NCBI RefSeq assembly: GCF_003428875.1
Contig: NZ_QQRS01000004.1
Location: forward strand, 62,001 to 126,000
Length of the DNA: 64,000 bases
Origin: Planomicrobium okeanokoites
GTDB taxonomy: Bacteria > Bacillota > Bacilli > Bacillales_A > Planococcaceae
Direction: 5' to 3'
The notes below the pieces were generated by a model, which was not told where the DNA came from, made no database searches, and saw only the letters and a list, made by a program, of their open reading frames with translations. Position numbers and translations under genes: made by a program. Positions 50,512 through 58,999 of this stretch are shown in pieces (within the stretch, counting starts at the first letter, position 1; each line of letters begins with the position of its first letter).

Positions 50512-52155
50512 TTATACCCCGCTCCTCTGTGTAAGTTCCACTGACAGTTCGCGCAGTTTGAATTTCTGGATTTTACCGGATGCCGTCATCGGATATTCTT
50601 TGGTGAATTCAAAATAACGCGGAATCTTATGGCGCGAAATCTTTCCTGTGCAATAATCCCGAAGCTCTTCCGCGTCCAGACTTTCGCCTTCTTTTAAAAT
50701 GATCCATGCCATCAATTCTTCCCCGTATTTCGGATCCGGCACGCCGACTACTTGGACATCCTGGATAGCGTAATGGCTGTAGAGGAATTCCTCGATTTCA
50801 CGCGGATAAATATTTTCTCCTCCGCGGATGACCATATCCTTGATCCGGCCGGTGATGGCAATATATCCGTCTTCATCCTCCACCGCAATGTCGCCCGTGT
50901 GCAGCCAGCCTTCCGGATCGATCGCATTTCTGGTCGCTTCTTCATTTTGATAATAGCCCTTCATTATATGGTAGCCTCGTGTGCACAATTCACCCGGCAC
51001 ACCAGCAGGCACCGTTTCACCTGTAGCAGGATCGATGATTTTCACTTCGACTTCAGCATGCGGTTTGCCGACAGTGGAGACCCGTTTCTCGATATCATCG
51101 TCTGCCCGTGTTTGTGTGATGACCGGTGAAGATTCCGTCTGGCCATAGGCAATGGTGATTTCTGATGCCCCCATATCACTGATCACTTTCTTCATCACTT
51201 CGATCGGACACGGTGAACCGGCCATGATGCCAGTACGGAGAGTCGACGTGTCGAACGATGCGAAATCCGGATGGTTCAGCTCAGCGATGAACATGGTCGG
51301 TACACCGTGCAGCCCTGTGCATTTTTCATCTTGCACCATTTGCAGCACACGTTTCGGTTCAAACTGTTCAGCAATGACCATCGTCGTCGAATGCGTGACG
51401 GCCGCCATCGTTCCGAGAACGCAGCCGAAACAATGGAAGAAAGGCACCGGGATACACAAACGGTCATGCTCGGTCAGGTTCATCGTATCACCGACCAGTT
51501 TACCGTTGTTGACGACATTCAGATGTGTCAGCATGACTCCTTTGGGGAATCCTGTCGTACCGGAAGTATATTGGATATTGATGACATCATCCGGATCCAT
51601 CGATTGGAATCGCTCTTCCAATTGTTCGTCTGAGACCCTGTCTGCGAAAGCTTCGAATTCACTCCACGTAAAAATACCGGGATATTGATTTTCGCTCATG
51701 ACGATGACCCGCTTGAATTTCGGCAGCACCGCGCTGTCAATTTCGCCTTTCCGGGATTCTTTCAGTTCCGGACAAACAGTATTAATAATATCGATATAAT
51801 TATTCCCTTTGAATTCTTCCCCTAAAATCAATGTCGTCGAATCGGATTGCTTCAATAGGTATTCCAGTTCGCTCGACTGGTAGCTCGTATTGACGGTCAC
51901 CAGCACACCGCCCATTTTGCCTGTAGCAAATTGGCTCAACAGCCATTCACGCTTATTATCCGACCAAATGGCGACATGTTCCCCTTTTTCAATGCCGATG
52001 CCCATAAAAGCTTTGGCCAGCCTGTCCGTTTCTTCATCAAATTCCTTGTACGTTTTACGGATGTTATGCTCCGGATAAACATAAGCCTCGGTATCGGGAT
52101 GAAGAGTCGCCCGCTCACGCACCACTTCTCCTACGGTCTGTTTTAAAATCGCCAT
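50512..52155 (-). CDS. AMP-binding acyl-CoA synthetase, YngI-like
   Basis: 547 residues. Adenylation motifs YTSGTTGFPKGVMLTH, AYGQTESSPV, GWLHTGDIAVEDEDGYIAITGRIKDMVIRGGENIYPREIEEF and the C-terminal catalytic Lys in TASGKIQKFKLRE are intact. Activates medium- or long-chain fatty acids to CoA esters. Length equals Bacillus YngI. ATG at 52155 has GGGGG at 7 nt; the ATG two codons earlier abuts it. A cre site just upstream suggests glucose repression. Confidence 0.92.
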   Translation of the reverse strand: MAILKQTVGEVVRERATLHPDTEAYVYPEHNIRKTYKEFDEETDRLAKAFMGIGIEKGEHVAIWSDNKREWLLSQFATGKMGGVLVTVNTSYQSSELEYLLKQSDSTTLILGEEFKGNNYIDIINTVCPELKESRKGEIDSAVLPKFKRVIVMSENQYPGIFTWSEFEAFADRVSDEQLEERFQSMDPDDVINIQYTSGTTGFPKGVMLTHLNVVNNGKLVGDTMNLTEHDRLCIPVPFFHCFGCVLGTMAAVTHSTTMVIAEQFEPKRVLQMVQDEKCTGLHGVPTMFIAELNHPDFASFDTSTLRTGIMAGSPCPIEVMKKVISDMGASEITIAYGQTESSPVITQTRADDDIEKRVSTVGKPHAEVEVKIIDPATGETVPAGVPGELCTRGYHIMKGYYQNEEATRNAIDPEGWLHTGDIAVEDEDGYIAITGRIKDMVIRGGENIYPREIEEFLYSHYAIQDVQVVGVPDPKYGEELMAWIILKEGESLDAEELRDYCTGKISRHKIPRYFEFTKEYPMTASGKIQKFKLRELSVELTQRSGV

Positions 52156-52171
52156 TTCCATACCCCCATGT

Positions 52172-52185
52172 TGTAAACGTTTTCA
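52172..52185 (-). promoter_or_regulatory. CcpA cre site
   Basis: TGTAAACGTTTTCA matches the consensus TGWAANCGNTNWCA at every position, 17 nt before the acyl-CoA synthetase start codon, where CcpA binding would act as a block. Confidence 0.85.
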
Positions 52186-52341
52186 AATTCCTTATTATTT
52201 TATCATAAAATTCTAAATTATTTTAACCCTTTAGTATATAAACTCTGATCCTGTTCATCTATTTCCCGCCAAACAGTTGCTGTCTCATTTACTAAATTCC
52301 ATGATAAACTTGTAGTATCATGAAACAGGAAAGGAACTGCA

Positions 52342-53499
52342 ATGGAATTACAACAAATGCATCAAAACCTGGCTGAACGAATCGGCCGGCAGGAACTTGT
52401 TTCTGCGACCATCAGCCAGCCGCGGCAGAAATCGAACGATTTGAAACGCGTTAAAATAAAGCCTGTAGAAATTAAAAATGATTATCATATACAATTCGAA
52501 TACCAGCATGAATATGTATTGAAACACAAAAACATGACGACGGAAGAAGCGACAGGAGAACTGGAGAATTTATTCACGGAGTTTCGCCAAGGGCTTTTCC
52601 AGTTCACTGAAGAAAAAGTGCAGCTCCAGCTTTCCAAGAAATTCAAAGTGAGCTGGAAAACCGAAGCAACCGAAAAAACAACAGCACAGCTATCGCATAA
52701 CCGCAAAAAGCAATATCTGCTTGAAGACGGCATCCCATACCCATTTCTTGTTCGCCTCGGTGTTCAGAATCCCGATGGCAGCGTCAAAAAGCAGAAATAC
52801 GATAAGTTCCGCCAGATCAACCGGTTCATCGAATTCATCGACGACGCACTGATCCATCTTCCAAAAGACCGGACTGTACGCATCCTTGACTTTGGTTCCG
52901 GTAAATCATATCTGACATTCGCACTCTATCATTATCTGCGGGTGGAAAAAGGGCTTGACCTGCGGGTGACCGGCCTCGACCTGAAAAAAGAAGTGATCGA
53001 AGAATGCCGGGGGATTGCGGAAGATCTGAACTATGAGCAATTGGAGTTTCTTGTGGGAGACATCAATGATTACAACGAGGAGTCCGCAGTCGATATGGTG
53101 GTTACATTGCATGCTTGCGACACTGCAACAGATATGGCGCTGTCCCGGGCGGTTAAGTGGAACGCGAAAGTCATTTTGAGCGTCCCTTGCTGCCAAAGCG
53201 AACTGAATCACCAGATTGACGCGCCGGAACTCGGCATCATGCTGCAGCATGGTTTGATCAAAGAACGCTTCAGCGCCTTGGCGACCGATTCCATTCGCGC
53301 TGAACTGCTGTCGCTCGTCGGTTATGAAACGCAATTGATGGAGTTTATCGACATGGAGCATACGCCGAAGAATATCCTGATCCGCGCCTATAAAACCGGA
53401 CGGAAACCCGCAGACGGCCAGTTGGAACGCTATCGCCAGTTTACCGGCATGCTATCGGCAAACCCTTATCTTGAAAACGAATTGAAGGAGCTGCTATGA
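52342..53499 (+). CDS. SAM-dependent methyltransferase (methyltransferase_32-like)
   Basis: 385 residues. Residues 1-170 have no recognised motif. From about 180, a Rossmann methyltransferase with ILDFGSGKSYLTFALYHYL (SAM loop), LDLKKEVIEECRGIAEDL, VVTLHACDTATDMALSRAV and PCCQSELNHQI (Pro-Cys-Cys). This combination is typical of the TRM13-related Methyltransf_32 family, whose bacterial substrate is unknown. ATG follows AAAGGAAC. Overlaps the next small gene by ATGA. Confidence 0.85.
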   Translation: MELQQMHQNLAERIGRQELVSATISQPRQKSNDLKRVKIKPVEIKNDYHIQFEYQHEYVLKHKNMTTEEATGELENLFTEFRQGLFQFTEEKVQLQLSKKFKVSWKTEATEKTTAQLSHNRKKQYLLEDGIPYPFLVRLGVQNPDGSVKKQKYDKFRQINRFIEFIDDALIHLPKDRTVRILDFGSGKSYLTFALYHYLRVEKGLDLRVTGLDLKKEVIEECRGIAEDLNYEQLEFLVGDINDYNEESAVDMVVTLHACDTATDMALSRAVKWNAKVILSVPCCQSELNHQIDAPELGIMLQHGLIKERFSALATDSIRAELLSLVGYETQLMEFIDMEHTPKNILIRAYKTGRKPADGQLERYRQFTGMLSANPYLENELKELL

Positions 53500-53753
53500 A
53501 AAGAATCCACATTGTCAACGGCATCATTTTAGCGTTTTCCGTCATACTGGTACGCTATATCGATGTGCACGTCTATGATATGCACATCATACTCAACTTG
53601 CTCGTTTTGGTCGGACTGATTGTCGGCGGGATGAAAATCGCTGAGCGCTTTCCGGCACTCGATTACGATGTCAGCAGAAAAACCGGCATGATCATCAACA
53701 CGATTGTCGTACTGACGATTTTCCTGGCGTTTTTCGTTTTAGAATTAGGATGA
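53496..53753 (+). CDS. Small membrane protein
   Basis: 85 residues with three hydrophobic segments (IILAFSVILVRYI, IILNLLVLVGLIVGGM, TIVVLTIFLAFFVLEL). Translationally coupled to the methyltransferase (ATGA). No family recognised. Confidence 0.75.
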   Translation: MKRIHIVNGIILAFSVILVRYIDVHVYDMHIILNLLVLVGLIVGGMKIAERFPALDYDVSRKTGMIINTIVVLTIFLAFFVLELG

Positions 53754-53756
53754 AAA

Positions 53757-53792
53757 GAAGCATCCCTCCGTTTTTCGGAAGGATGCTTCTTT
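53757..53792. terminator. Bidirectional terminator
   Basis: Stem AGAAGCATCC..CCG / CGG..GGATGCTTCT between convergent genes, with T-runs on both sides. Confidence 0.88.
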
Positions 53793-53796
53793 TCTG

Positions 53797-54219
53797 TTAA
53801 GGCGAATTTTCATTCGGCTTTTTATCTGCCTGTTCCTGAATGACTTCCATTACATATTCTTCCACAGGCTTCAAAGTGAACTCCAAGCCGCTCGTCTTCA
53901 AATTATTTTCAAGGTAATCCAATTGATGGTCTTCAACGGACTCAGACTGAAGATTCAAGGCGTTGTTGACGTATAGCATCCCTTCATTGGTTGCCATCGG
54001 GCTGTCCACCCCATCTTCTTTTTTGCGGGCTTCCGCTTTTTCGATGCCGAATACCAGCCCTTCACCTTCCAGTTCCTTCATCGCTTTTTGATAACGTTCT
54101 TCACCTATCGCGCCGGACAGCCGCTTATCAAGATTTTTTACGTCATCCAGTGTAGCGCCTTTGAAATATTGCGCGTAATAAGCGATTAAGATCTGCTCTT
54201 TATCCTGCAATTCCTTCAT
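53797..54219 (-). CDS. Hypothetical protein, possible YjcQ-like
   Basis: 140 residues, soluble and charged (MKELQDKEQILIAYYAQYFKG, LDKRLSGAIGEERYQKAMKELEGEGLVFGIEKAEARKKEDG). The arrangement of helices followed by a short beta wing resembles a winged helix, but I do not recognise the family. ATG at 54219 follows GGGAGG; upstream codons are unsupported. Confidence 0.65.
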   Translation of the reverse strand: MKELQDKEQILIAYYAQYFKGATLDDVKNLDKRLSGAIGEERYQKAMKELEGEGLVFGIEKAEARKKEDGVDSPMATNEGMLYVNNALNLQSESVEDHQLDYLENNLKTSGLEFTLKPVEEYVMEVIQEQADKKPNENSP

Positions 54220-54299
54220 TGCAATTCCTCCCACATGAAAGCTGTTTACACCTCCTTTCCCCCTTTGTCGGTTCATTAGACATTTATTTGGAAATTCTA

Positions 54300-54328
54300 T
54301 TGCAATCAGCATTGTCTCGGTGTACTAT
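54300..54328 (+). promoter_or_regulatory. Promoter of the GntR-ABC cassette
   Basis: TTGCAA (54300-54305), 17-bp spacer, TACTAT (54323-54328), 34 nt before the first gene's start codon. The A/T-rich sequence just downstream may hold the GntR operator. Confidence 0.6.
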
Positions 54329-54361
54329 TTAATTAATACAGTAAGACAAGGAGAGGTAATT

Positions 54362-55126
54362 ATGAATCAATTGCGCGGCTTATTCATGAAAGACTGGACC
54401 ATCATTAAAGGTTATCTATTGATAGCATTGCTATTGGATGTCCTTATACCATTCGGTTCAGCGATGCTGTTTCAAGTGGAGTTTTTTGAAGGTTTGCTGG
54501 TTTTTTCGGGTACAGTGATGGCATTGCATGCACTGCTGCCGATTGTCCTGCTTTCCATTCTTTTCACGAAAGATATGGACCGCCCTGATATCTTCTTTCA
54601 TTCCAGTGCGTCGATACACACAATCAATGCCAGCAAATTTGCCGCGGTTCTTTTGGCTACAGCCATTTCGCTGGTCTGGATCAGCTTACTGACATTCGTA
54701 TTCCTGCTTTTTGCACCTGATTTGGAGGAAATGAAGAGTTTTATCCCTTCCGGCGCCGCTTTTGCAGCAGGAATCTTATTTTTCTCATTATTGATTACAA
54801 TTATCTATTATTTCTATCTAACAATGTTCTATACCATGAAACCAAAAATTGGCGGTTTTGCCTATATTGTCACGTTTGGCCTGTTTATCTTCGGCCTTGA
54901 AATGTGGGATCGCTTCATGGCGACGGATCTGTATGCCGCTGCCACAGACTTTTGGGTAATCCAGCTGAACGAGTCTGAGCTTCTGACGAATATCGGACGG
55001 GGCATGATGATATCTTTCGAAAATCAGCTTACGCTGCACGTCGGCCAATTACTGGTCAGCACTTTATTATTGATCCTGCTATACCTGATAGCGGCTTACT
55101 GGTTCGAGAAGAAAGTGAGGGCTTGA
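54362..55126 (+). CDS. ABC-type cassette membrane protein
   Basis: 254 residues, six spans: ABC-2-like permease with no recognised signature. First gene in a cassette with a GntR regulator and two ATPases, the order seen in YtrABCDEF-like units. ATG at 54362 follows GGAGAGG. Probably pairs with the ATPase at 55484. Confidence 0.78.
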   Translation: MNQLRGLFMKDWTIIKGYLLIALLLDVLIPFGSAMLFQVEFFEGLLVFSGTVMALHALLPIVLLSILFTKDMDRPDIFFHSSASIHTINASKFAAVLLATAISLVWISLLTFVFLLFAPDLEEMKSFIPSGAAFAAGILFFSLLITIIYYFYLTMFYTMKPKIGGFAYIVTFGLFIFGLEMWDRFMATDLYAAATDFWVIQLNESELLTNIGRGMMISFENQLTLHVGQLLVSTLLLILLYLIAAYWFEKKVRA

Positions 55127-55127
55127 G

Positions 55128-55487
55128 ATGGGGCTCGATTTTGAAAAAGACAAACCGATCTACCAGCAGCTGATCGACCGTCTGTCAGGCGATATCATCC
55201 GTCGCGTAAGAAAACCCGGCGATAAACTCCCTTCTGTGCGGGAATATGCAATCGACGTCGGCGTCAACGCCAATACCGTGCAACGCGTATACAAGGAGAT
55301 GGAATCGATGGAACTTATAGAAACCAGGCGCGGCCAAGGGTCATTCATAACTGAAAATGAAGAGCGCCTGCAGCTGCTGCGCGACAGTAAAAAAGAGGAT
55401 TTGGTCAAATCGTTCATAGCCAATGTGGAAGCCTACGGTTTTTCGAAAGATGAAATCGTGGAACTCGTCAGGAGGGAAATAAAATGA
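55128..55487 (+). CDS. GntR family regulator, YtrA subfamily
   Basis: 119 residues. Starts DFEKDKPIYQQLIDRLSGDIIRR, wHTH with PGDKLPSVREYAIDVGVNANTVQRVYKEMESMELIETRRGQGSFI. Short C-terminal tail instead of an effector domain, the mark of YtrA regulators that control adjacent ABC transporters. Starts 1 nt after the upstream stop and overlaps the next gene by ATGA. Confidence 0.92.
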   Translation: MGLDFEKDKPIYQQLIDRLSGDIIRRVRKPGDKLPSVREYAIDVGVNANTVQRVYKEMESMELIETRRGQGSFITENEERLQLLRDSKKEDLVKSFIANVEAYGFSKDEIVELVRREIK

Positions 55488-56188
55488 TTGAACTGAACAA
55501 TGTAAAAAAAGCGTACGGATCCACCAAAGCCCTGAACGGCATCAATCTGCGCCTTGAACCAGGAAAGATCATCGGCATTGCCGGTGAAAACGGCAGCGGT
55601 AAGTCGAGTCTGCTGAAAGCAATCGCAGGTGTCAGCAAAATCAGCAGCGGCTCTGTTTTAATTGACGGAAAGCCGGTCTCCCGAAAGGATGCGGCACGAA
55701 TCGCCTATCTCCCTGACGCCGATATGTTCTATTCTTATTTTACCGTCGGGCAATTGTTCTCCTATTATAAGAGCCAGTTCGCCGATTTCAATGAAACGAA
55801 GGCGAAGGAAGTATTGGATTTTTTGGAAGTTCCGCTTTCTTCGAAAATGAAGAACCTGTCCAAAGGAATGCGCGGACGGGCAAAAATGGCTGCAACTTTA
55901 GGACGTGAAAGCCGTTATTATTTAATGGACGAACCTTTCTCCGGACTTGACCCGATGGTGCGAAGCGATTTGATCAAAGGACTGATCCGATTTACAGACC
56001 TCGAGCGCCAGACCCTAATCTTGTCGACGCATGAAATACGCGAAGTCGAAACTTTGCTCGATGAATTGGTTTTATTGAAAAACGGCAAGGTTCTGGCACA
56101 CAGGCATTTGGATGAAATCCGCGGAGAAACGGGAATGGATACAGTGGAATGGATGACAAAAGAGACGAAAGCAGGTGCGGCTGGATGA
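55484..56188 (+). CDS. ABC transporter ATP-binding protein
   Basis: 234 residues. Walker A AGENGSGKSSLLKA, signature LSKGMRGRAKMAATL, Walker B RYYLMDEPFSGLDP. Type YtrB ATPase of ABC-2 exporters. ATGA overlaps with both neighbours. Likely pairs with the membrane protein at 54362. Confidence 0.92.
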   Translation: MIELNNVKKAYGSTKALNGINLRLEPGKIIGIAGENGSGKSSLLKAIAGVSKISSGSVLIDGKPVSRKDAARIAYLPDADMFYSYFTVGQLFSYYKSQFADFNETKAKEVLDFLEVPLSSKMKNLSKGMRGRAKMAATLGRESRYYLMDEPFSGLDPMVRSDLIKGLIRFTDLERQTLILSTHEIREVETLLDELVLLKNGKVLAHRHLDEIRGETGMDTVEWMTKETKAGAAG

Positions 56189-57108
56189 ATGAACAAGCAT
56201 TGGTGCAGATAAAAAATCTGTCAAAGACAATCGGCAGCAAGAGGATCATCAAGAACTTGAATCTCGATTTGTACAAAGGCCAGATCACGGGATTTCTGGG
56301 CCCGAACGGAGCAGGTAAAACGACGACGATCCGGATGATGGTCGGACTGATGAAACCGTCTGAAGGCGACGTGCTTATCGACGGAAAATCAGTGAAGCAC
56401 AATTTTGAAGAGAGCATCGAAAAAGTCGGCGTGATCGTCGAAAACCCGGAAATGTATAAATATATGTCCGGTTATAAGAACCTGCTCCATTTTTCAAGAA
56501 TGCATAAAGGCATTTCAAAAAAACGGATTGATGAAGTGGTCCACCAGGTCGGCATGAAAAACCGCATCAATGAAAAAGTCGGTTCGTATTCACTCGGCAT
56601 GCGGCAGCGCCTCGGTTTGGCACAAGCCCTCCTGCATGACCCGAAATTCCTGATTCTCGATGAACCCACCAACGGACTCGATCCGGCCGGCATCCGGGAA
56701 TTCCGTTTATATCTGCAGAAAATTGCACGTGAGAACGGCGTGGCTGTTTTTGTTTCCAGCCATTTATTGTCGGAAATCGAATTACTGTGCGACCGGATCG
56801 CCATTATCCAAAATGGTGAGTTGATCGACATCAAAAACGTAAAAGAGCTTCAGCAGTCCCGCTTCCTCTTTAAAGTTGAACCTTTGGCTGAAGCGGAAGA
56901 AATACTGACCGGCATCGGTTTTCCGGTTTCCCAATTCGAAGGTGGATTATTGGTCGAAACAGAGGCGGAACATGTTCCCGGGGCAGTGAAAATCCTCGTG
57001 AATGCGAACATTTCAATATTTGCGGTCCAGCCTTTCAAGGCGACTTTGGAAGATCAATTCCTTGAAATGACAGGAGGTGGAGACATTGCTCAAGCTCACT
57101 CAAAATGA
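56185..57108 (+). CDS. ABC transporter ATP-binding protein, BcrA/lantibiotic-immunity type
   Basis: 307 residues. Walker A GPNGAGKTTTIRM, signature YSLGMRQRLGLAQAL, Walker B FLILDEPTNGLDP. C-terminal ALEEVFLEMTG-like tail (LEDQFLEMTGG) seen in BcrA/NatA proteins. Overlaps the permease gene by 23 nt. Substrate may be a peptide antibiotic, by family analogy only. Confidence 0.92.
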   Translation: MNEQALVQIKNLSKTIGSKRIIKNLNLDLYKGQITGFLGPNGAGKTTTIRMMVGLMKPSEGDVLIDGKSVKHNFEESIEKVGVIVENPEMYKYMSGYKNLLHFSRMHKGISKKRIDEVVHQVGMKNRINEKVGSYSLGMRQRLGLAQALLHDPKFLILDEPTNGLDPAGIREFRLYLQKIARENGVAVFVSSHLLSEIELLCDRIAIIQNGELIDIKNVKELQQSRFLFKVEPLAEAEEILTGIGFPVSQFEGGLLVETEAEHVPGAVKILVNANISIFAVQPFKATLEDQFLEMTGGGDIAQAHSK

Positions 57109-58030
57109 ATGGATGAAATTATGGAGCCGTAAATCCTCCTGGATCATGATCATCCTATTGGCCCTCATCCTGCTGGCATCTGCCGCCATCACCAAATGGG
57201 TCGATAACTCGATGGATATGAACAACACAGAAAGCTGGCAGGAAGTAGAAACCAATGAAATGATATACAACCAAAGCATGCTGGAAGACAACAGCCTGAG
57301 CGAGGCGCAGCGCGAGTTTTACGAAGGTGAAGTGGCCATTTCCGAGCACCGCCTCGAGAACGATCTGCCTCCGTATGAATACGACAGCATGCAGCAGGGC
57401 GTCATCGACTCGCATATCATGATGTCAGTTGTCACTTTGTTCACTGTCATCATCGCCGGCGGCATTGTCGCTGCGGAATTTTCGCAAGGCACCATCAAGA
57501 TGCTCTTGACGCGCCCGGTAAAACGCTGGAAGATTCTGACCTCAAAATATATCGCCACGATGCTTTATGCGATTCTGCTGGCGATAGTTTTATTTATCGT
57601 CACCGCCATCGCCGGATTGATCTTTTATGGCATCAGCGACGGGACATTCCTGACGTGGAACGGTTCTGAAGTTGTTGAAGGGTCGTTCTGGCTGGAAGGA
57701 CTGAAATTGCTTGCACTCAGTTTTGCGAGCGTCTGGATCATCGGCACATTCGCCTTTATGCTGGGCACTGTATTCCGCTCCAGCTCGCTTGCTATCGGCT
57801 TGTCGATCTTCCTGATGTTCACGGGAATCCAGGCAGTATTCCTGCTGGCAAATTACGAAATCGTCAAATACTACCTCTTCACCCATACTGACCTGACGCA
57901 ATATTATACTGGCTTCATGCCGGTTGAAGATATTACGATGACGATGTCGGTGATTGTGCTGATTGTGTATTTCATCATTTTCATGGCGATCAGCTACCTG
58001 ACGTTCAGCAAACGGGATGTTACAGCTTAA
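57086..58030 (+). CDS. ABC-2 type permease
   Basis: 314 residues. N-terminal span (WIMIILLALILLASAAI), an extracellular domain of about 80 residues, then five more spans, as in BcrB/YxlG permeases. GTG at 57077 abuts AGGAGG, so TTG at 57086 with 8 nt spacing is preferred. Its stop is followed 3 nt later by the hybrid element A4. Confidence 0.88.
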   Translation: MLKLTQNEWMKLWSRKSSWIMIILLALILLASAAITKWVDNSMDMNNTESWQEVETNEMIYNQSMLEDNSLSEAQREFYEGEVAISEHRLENDLPPYEYDSMQQGVIDSHIMMSVVTLFTVIIAGGIVAAEFSQGTIKMLLTRPVKRWKILTSKYIATMLYAILLAIVLFIVTAIAGLIFYGISDGTFLTWNGSEVVEGSFWLEGLKLLALSFASVWIIGTFAFMLGTVFRSSSLAIGLSIFLMFTGIQAVFLLANYEIVKYYLFTHTDLTQYYTGFMPVEDITMTMSVIVLIVYFIIFMAISYLTFSKRDVTA

Positions 58031-58033
58031 TAT

Positions 58034-58162
58034 AGAAAAGCGGCAGCGAAGAGATGGCCCAGATTTTTGGGTCCATCTCTTTGCGACGAAGCAGCGCAGC
58101 GATGCAGGAGCAGCCTTTGGCTGGCTTATGACCCGAAGAGCTGGGCCGCTGGAGTCTGGACA
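58034..58162 (+). repeat. Family A element A4, hybrid with family B core
   Basis: Outer parts are family A (AGAAAAGCGGC at 5', CTTATGACCCGAAGAGCTGG and GGAGTCTGGACA at 3'). The middle is family B (TTTGCGACGAAGCAGC, GCGATGCAGGAGC) with a separate hairpin AGAGATGG / CCATCTCT. The outer stem AGCGGC/GCCGCT is kept. Starts 3 nt after the permease stop in the same orientation. Confidence 0.82.
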
Positions 58163-58205
58163 CAGAAATACCCTTTCCCAACAATGTTAAACTGAAACAA
58201 ACTAA

Positions 58206-58234
58206 ACCGCGCAGGCAACGATTGCCTGCGCGGT
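58206..58234 (+). terminator. Terminator of the GntR-ABC cassette
   Basis: Perfect 12-bp stem ACCGCGCAGGCA/TGCCTGCGCGGT, 5-nt loop, then TTTTTTC. Confidence 0.9.
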
Positions 58235-58254
58235 TTTTTCGGTTATTTTGGCGA

Positions 58255-58330
58255 GTTGGGCATATATGAGGTAAAGTTGGGCATATTCTGATGAAAGTTG
58301 GGCATATTTCACCCTAACTTGGGCATAAAT
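58255..58330. repeat. 21-bp tandem array 3 (three and a half units)
   Basis: Units start at 58255, 58276, 58297 and 58318 (partial). Core GTTGGGCATAT with variable tail. Lies between terminators 58206-58234 and 58334-58358. Confidence 0.85.
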
Positions 58331-58333
58331 AAA

Positions 58334-58358
58334 AACAGCCCGAAATTTCCAGGCTGTT
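58334..58358 (-). terminator. Terminator of the SDR-like reductase gene
   Basis: 7-bp stem AACAGCC/GGCTGTT with an 11-nt loop, T-run leftward. Confidence 0.75.
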
Positions 58359-58364
58359 CCCTTA

Positions 58365-58979
58365 TCAATAAGCTATACCGACACGGCTCCGGACAAAAGT
58401 GGATTCCTCCAATTGCCGATAAGCGAATTCACCGGTGTCGCCCGTGCTGATTTCCTTGCCGCCTTCAGGCAGAAAGTCTTTCTCGACGCGGTAGCCGCCT
58501 TTCGCTTCGCCGTCCGGAAGATATGTCGGACAAACGATGGTCCATTCAAGATTCGACTGCTCCAGCAGGCGGAAAGCTTTTTCGTGCTCTTCGGCCGCAA
58601 AAGTCATTTTGCGGTTCGAGTCGCCGCCCTGGTAGCGGAGTTTTCCATCCTCAAGCCGGCTGTCCAGGATGCCTGCTGTACCGATTGTGATAATCCGTTT
58701 GATGCCGTGACGTTCCATCGATTCGATGATGAACGGCAAAGCATCGGTCAAAGTGGTCGTCTTATCTGTTCCCAATGCGCTGAAGACCGCATCCGCCCCC
58801 GTTATCACGCGTTCAATGTCTTTTCCTTCCCTTACATTGCCGAATACAGTTTCAAGGTTCGGGTGTTTGTCGAGTTTAGGAGAACGCTGCAGCGCCGTAA
58901 CTTGGTGCCCGTCCGCCAAAGCGCGTTTCAGGATTTCACTTCCGACTCTGCCTGTTGCTCCAAATATCGCCAGTTTCAT
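58365..58979 (-). CDS. NAD(P)H-binding atypical SDR, NmrA/HSCARG-like
   Basis: 204 residues. N-terminal MKLAIFGATGRVGSEILKRAL is the GxxGxxG cofactor loop; VFSALGTD and IITIGTAGILDSR follow the atypical SDR pattern. No catalytic YxxxK found, so it could act as a reductase or sensor. ATG after GGAGGG. Likely transcribed with the nitroreductase upstream (20 nt gap). Confidence 0.85.
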   Translation of the reverse strand: MKLAIFGATGRVGSEILKRALADGHQVTALQRSPKLDKHPNLETVFGNVREGKDIERVITGADAVFSALGTDKTTTLTDALPFIIESMERHGIKRIITIGTAGILDSRLEDGKLRYQGGDSNRKMTFAAEEHEKAFRLLEQSNLEWTIVCPTYLPDGEAKGGYRVEKDFLPEGGKEISTGDTGEFAYRQLEESTFVRSRVGIAY

Positions 58980-58999
58980 CGTATCGCCCTCCTTGCAGA

